From NCBI GenBank assembly GCA_025765595.1, contig JAIVFH010000677.1, positions 1-10,666 on the forward strand: a DNA stretch of 10,666 bases, read 5' to 3'. A model generated the notes under the pieces. That model was given only the letters and a program-made list of their open reading frames with translations. It made no database searches and had not been told where the DNA came from. The DNA comes from Obelidium mucronatum. Taxonomy: Eukaryota; Chytridiomycota; Chytridiomycetes; Chytridiales; Chytriomycetaceae. The position numbers and the translations under genes are program-made. Positions 8,012 through 10,666 of this stretch are shown here, in pieces. How positions within the stretch are numbered: the first letter of the stretch is position 1; each line of letters starts with the position of its first letter.

Positions 8012-8825
8012 ATGGCCAAACCCAGACACCACTCGGCGATTATTCTGACAGGGACTCTATTCTCCGTTGGCTTCATTTTGTCTCTTCTTATTGACAACTT
8101 GATGCAGTCTAAGGGATTGACGGACACGCTGCACACGCAAGCACAAGAAGACAAAGCCGATCCCAGGATATATTCACACCACCGGCATCACGCCCACATG
8201 CACTTTACGTCTGATATATTCAATGTCTTGTTGATATCTCCGTGGCTGCCTGTCTCTTTTGGTCTGGCCGGGTCATTGATTGGAAACGTTTTCCCACTCG
8301 TTGATCGATATCTTGGCTTTAAACCAAAGAAGAAATCAAGGGAATTGTCGGCTGTCGTCCGCCTTCTTGGAGGTATGCTAATTTCTGTGCGGCCTTCATT
8401 TACCCCTATTCATTGTGGAATATTTTAAACATAAGGTGTGATGGGTGTGAATTATGCCATTTCGAGACTACAGTGGATGGACCATTCACAAGCTACTGGC
8501 GCGATTACACTACTGTCTCTAGGACTTTGGTTCATATTTGATCGGACTTTACATGGATTCGGAGTTTCAGTGCTCTTTGCACTTGTAGGAACCGCGTTTG
8601 GGTAAGTTGGACAAAAAAAAATCCTGTCCTCAATGGCTGAAATACTTTGCTAGGGTTGTCTTGGTTTCTCATGGGCTATACACGTTTGCATCACCCGACT
8701 TTTTGGGAATACGCGCGTGGTTTCCGTGTGTGCTTTTTCTGTCAGCAGTCTGTTTTGGTGCAATTGGTCGGCTGATGACAGATTACAGTGTGCATAAAGA
8801 TGGGAAGAGTCAGAAAAAAGCGTGA
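8012..8825 (+). CDS. INSIG family ER membrane protein (insulin-induced gene homologue)
   Basis: Three exons: 8012-8372, 8436-8601, 8654-8825; introns of 63 and 52 bp; 232 aa, close to human INSIG-2 in size. INSIGs sit in the ER membrane, bind oxysterol, and restrain SCAP-SREBP and/or promote turnover or stability of HMG-CoA reductase; budding yeast Nsg proteins are relatives. Family landmarks: SPWLPVSFGLAGSLIGNVFP with VDRYLG (second segment, 76-102), GVMGVNYAISRLQW (121-134), LSLGLWFIFDRTLHGFG (148-163), and SPDFLGIRAWFPC (189-201) followed by GAIGRLM (211-217). D191 in SPDF aligns with the Asp that is needed for SCAP binding in human INSIGs. An His-rich stretch (residues 56-64) lies in the first hydrophilic loop. 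Both splice junctions fall inside conserved motifs and restore them. Poly(A) signal at 8864-8869. Confidence 0.9.
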
Positions 8826-8960
8826 AGTTATTATTATTATTGGGAATTTTTTTTTAGAAATGCAATAAAGTCCCACTGTTTTCAGTTGCCCAGGTTTCAT
8901 CGAGTTGGTTTTTGGGTGCTCATTTGGTTGTCAATTCCGTCAGTAGTATGGTATTCTGTA
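8826..8960 (+). terminator. 3' flank of INSIG gene with AATAAA
   Basis: AATAAA at 8864-8869, 39 bases past the stop, after an AT-rich run. The rest of this gap shows nothing else. Confidence 0.45.
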
Positions 8961-9886
8961 TTACTGTATACGTGATGGGACAACATTGTCATTGAGGTTG
9001 AAGGTGACTGTAGATACGGGACTATTTGTTTTGATATGTGAATCAATTTTTTGAATTTTGTCCAGTAGTGGTTGAATTTTGTGCATTAGTTTCTTGTTAT
9101 TTATTTGATCGTCCAGGTCTCTTTCATAGTATGAAAATTCAAGGGCCAGTGGGTTGGACTCAAAGGTTTCTGATGCTTCTAGAGGACCTTTCACGCTAAG
9201 GGCCCCTTTGGCAGCAATTTGTTTGGGTCGATATTTTTGCCAATGAAAAATATTTGCATGTGTCAATATTGTGCTCTTTATTCTGCTTTGGAGGAGGTAA
9301 TTTTGGCAGATTAAATATGCGACGGAGATGCCCTTTTTAGTGCTGAATTTTTTTATAGAAATTTTAAAGAATAGGACTGCATAAAAACTGGTTTATTAGG
9401 ACGATAGAGTCAATACTTAAGAAAAAGCAAGAGCAAACCCTAAGAGCACATCCAGCCACCAGAGCCTGATTATAATTCCAAACTTTGACCCACAACCAGG
9501 CAGACATGAATTTTAATTGTTTTATAACCACACATTCACTGTTGTTGAAATGAACTATTCATTTGACACAGCAGCAAATCCCAAAACAAAGGCCAAAGTT
9601 CCCATGCCAAAGATCTTCAAGTGTTCCAAATCTGGAATACGCTTTGTTATCATCACAGGCATTCCAAGATAGAATTCAAAAGTGAGGGGAATTTTGCTGG
9701 TGGCATCGTCATTCAGAAAACCAAGACAAGACAATTCTGCGGTATTGACATCCTTCGAAGCCCTCGCTACAATCTGATAGCACCAACCAAGTCCATGACT
9801 GCCTTCCGCAAGTGTTCAAGATTCTTTGCTACTGCAAAGAATTCTAGAGTTGGCAAGACATTTGACAAAGTAGATTGGGAACTTGC
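8961..9886 (-). pseudogene. Decayed PIF1-like helicase C-terminal fragment
   Basis: Several minus-strand frames join up into what looks like one broken gene. Frame 1 (9877-9767) holds LEHLRKAVMDLVGAI and stops. Frame 2 (about 9820-9555) reads IPLTFEFYLGMPVMITKR, then GMGTLAFVLGF. This matches the G-x-PVM-[IL] followed by GT-x3-V-x-GF pattern of PIF1-superfamily helicases. Frame 3 (9558-9364) holds KFMSAWLWVKVWN. Frame 4 (9392-8961) is open for 143 codons without an early ATG and holds KGISVAYL and YYERDLDDQINN, in the place where a PIF1 C-terminus would lie. None has a believable start, and stops and frameshifts separate them. The 5' end is cut by the LTR at 9887. Similar helicases are often spread as repeats with mobile DNA. 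Frames 2 and 3 are the better supported; the assignment of frame 4 is tentative, and it could be a separate terminal exon. Confidence 0.45.
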
Positions 9887-10085
9887 TGTTATAATATGAT
9901 AGCCGCTTATCGTATCTATTACATTACCAATGTGTGTTCAATAATAAAAGGAGAGATTCTTTGGAGAAATCACGCGTTCTTCTAGAACTCAACGCCCACG
10001 TTCCCACTAAGTCACATAAGCCGTCGCTTAGACTTTATTGCCGATCTAACTCTGTTTATTTAATCACGCATAAAGGAAAATAACA
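9887..10085 (+). mobile_element. 5' LTR of a Ty1/copia-type retrotransposon
   Basis: The repeat starts TGTTAT and ends ATAACA, a perfect 6-bp inverted terminal pair of the TG...CA form. It ends one base before the primer-binding site, which fixes the right boundary. At 199 bp it is in the short range for copia elements. AATAAA at 9943-9948 could be the LTR poly(A) signal. The bases just left of it (CTTGC, 9882-9886) would be the 5' copy of a 5-bp target duplication. The matching 3' LTR lies outside the window. Confidence 0.7.
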
Positions 10086-10086
10086 A

Positions 10087-10098
10087 GTTATGAGCCCA
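10087..10098 (+). other. Primer-binding site for initiator tRNA-Met (internal, half-tRNA type)
   Basis: GTTATGAGCCCA is the reverse complement of TGGGCTCATAAC, the anticodon stem-loop of eukaryotic initiator tRNA-Met (anticodon CAU). Drosophila copia and yeast Ty5 prime from this internal site rather than from the tRNA 3' end. The position directly after the LTR supports the reading. Confidence 0.7.
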
Positions 10099-10145
10099 AA
10101 GGCATTGTCTTTGGTGATTGTGAAAGGGAATAAAGAAACACGGAA

Positions 10146-10666
10146 ATGGCCGGCAACAAGGGGGAAGAATCAAACGCGACCGATCCTAAACAAGTGATTC
10201 TCAATGAATCAAATTACCCAGTCTGGCAGAAACTTACGCTTACGGAGATCGGTTCTCAAAATGCGAGGACTTTGGAAGTTGATTTCAAACCTTATGTCAA
10301 CGTTTATCAACGACCAACGCCACCAAACACTTGGTTGAACAAGATGAAGCGACTTACCGAGGTAATCGATATCAGTCTTGGAACGGGTGTTGGGTCCAGT
10401 TCTGCTGCTTTGGCCGCTTCGGCTTCTGGAACAACAACGACAACTGGAACGGCAAAAACGGCTGCTGATGTTTCTTTCGAAGAGTTCGAGCAATTGGAAA
10501 AACTCTGGCAAATCGAACAAAAACGCGAAAAGCAGGACGCTGACGATGTCAAGGAGACTTTGAAAGCGATCAACGGGGGCATGTCAAAGCGAATGCAGGC
10601 TGCCTACGCCAACTTCAACACACCTGCTACTTTATGGGCAGAGTTGAAACGTACCAAGGATCCAAG
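10146..10666 (+). CDS. Ty1/copia retrotransposon gag polyprotein, N-terminal part (runs off window)
   Basis: An uninterrupted frame of 173 codons from the first good ATG (GGAAATGG) after the LTR and primer site to the window edge. It opens with a short acidic tail, then VILNESNYPVWQKLTLTEI, the L-x-x-x-NY-x-x-W signature of copia-type Gag. About 130 residues later comes MQAAYANFNTPATLWAELKR, matching the A-x-x-(A/P)-x-x-LW-x-x-L segment of the same domain (gag-polypeptide of LTR copia type). Between them is an Ala/Gly/Ser/Thr-rich insert (about residues 80-105) and a charged, probably coiled-coil stretch rich in Glu, Lys and Gln. No zinc knuckle, protease, integrase or reverse transcriptase is reached. 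The frame is intact, so the element may be young. Gag packages the element RNA into virus-like particles. Confidence 0.82.
   Translation, partial: MAGNKGEESNATDPKQVILNESNYPVWQKLTLTEIGSQNARTLEVDFKPYVNVYQRPTPPNTWLNKMKRLTEVIDISLGTGVGSSSAALAASASGTTTTTGTAKTAADVSFEEFEQLEKLWQIEQKREKQDADDVKETLKAINGGMSKRMQAAYANFNTPATLWAELKRTKDP

Noticed and set aside
9540..10085. An alternative LTR start at TGTTG (9540), giving a 546-bp LTR
   Set aside because: It would include helicase-like coding relics, and its terminus pairs less well with the ATAACA end than TGTTAT at 9887 does.
1..10666. CRISPR arrays, bacterial operons, tRNA or rRNA genes
   Set aside because: No regularly spaced repeats were seen, genes are intron-split, and no tRNA-like or rRNA-like segment was recognised by eye.

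Overview
The window is nuclear DNA of a eukaryote with a compact genome. Every confident gene is broken by short GT-AG introns (46-70 bp in the models below). Intergenic gaps are only about 100-340 bp, AATAAA-type poly(A) signals sit close behind stop codons, and an LTR retrotransposon begins at the right edge. The gene set is an INSIG-family ER protein, a plant-nodulin-like MFS carrier, a GLUT-like sugar carrier, a free-standing PARP-type zinc finger, a secreted 3D-domain protein with a Thr-rich linker, and a mitochondrial RF2-type release factor. This suggests a fungus, and most simply an early-diverging (for example zoosporic) one, because an RF2-type factor is not expected where mitochondrial UGA encodes Trp. 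The lineage is an inference, not a reading.

Layout. Positions 1-373 are unresolved; there may be the 3' end of a plus-strand gene there. Three minus-strand genes follow: mitochondrial RF2 (2110-425, seven exons), a secreted two-domain protein (3165-2216, two exons) and a nodulin-like MFS transporter (5177-3298, five exons). A 147-bp gap separates the start of that transporter from a divergent, plus-strand GLUT-like sugar transporter (5325-6931, three exons). The 5' half of the sugar transporter is extremely GC-rich and its 3' half is ordinary. Next on the plus strand are a 138-residue PARP-type zinc-finger protein (7275-7746, two exons) and an INSIG protein (8012-8825, three exons).

The right end is mobile-element territory. 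Minus-strand reading frames across 8961-9877 look like the broken C-terminal part of a PIF1-like helicase. It is cut off at 9887 by a 199-bp Ty1/copia-type 5' LTR with perfect TGTTAT/ATAACA ends. Two bases after the LTR is a primer-binding site that matches the anticodon arm of initiator tRNA-Met. The gag ORF starts at 10146 and runs off the window.

The genes do not form one pathway. The two membrane carriers may share a bidirectional promoter, INSIG points to sterol-sensing control at the ER, and RF2 serves mitochondrial translation. No wholly new system is evident. The best leads are the altered SPF codon-recognition motif of RF2, the sharp GC step inside one gene, the secreted 3D-domain protein, and the nested mobile elements with half-tRNA priming. 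All exon structures were built by hand from frame, splice consensus and family alignment, and have not been tested against transcripts.
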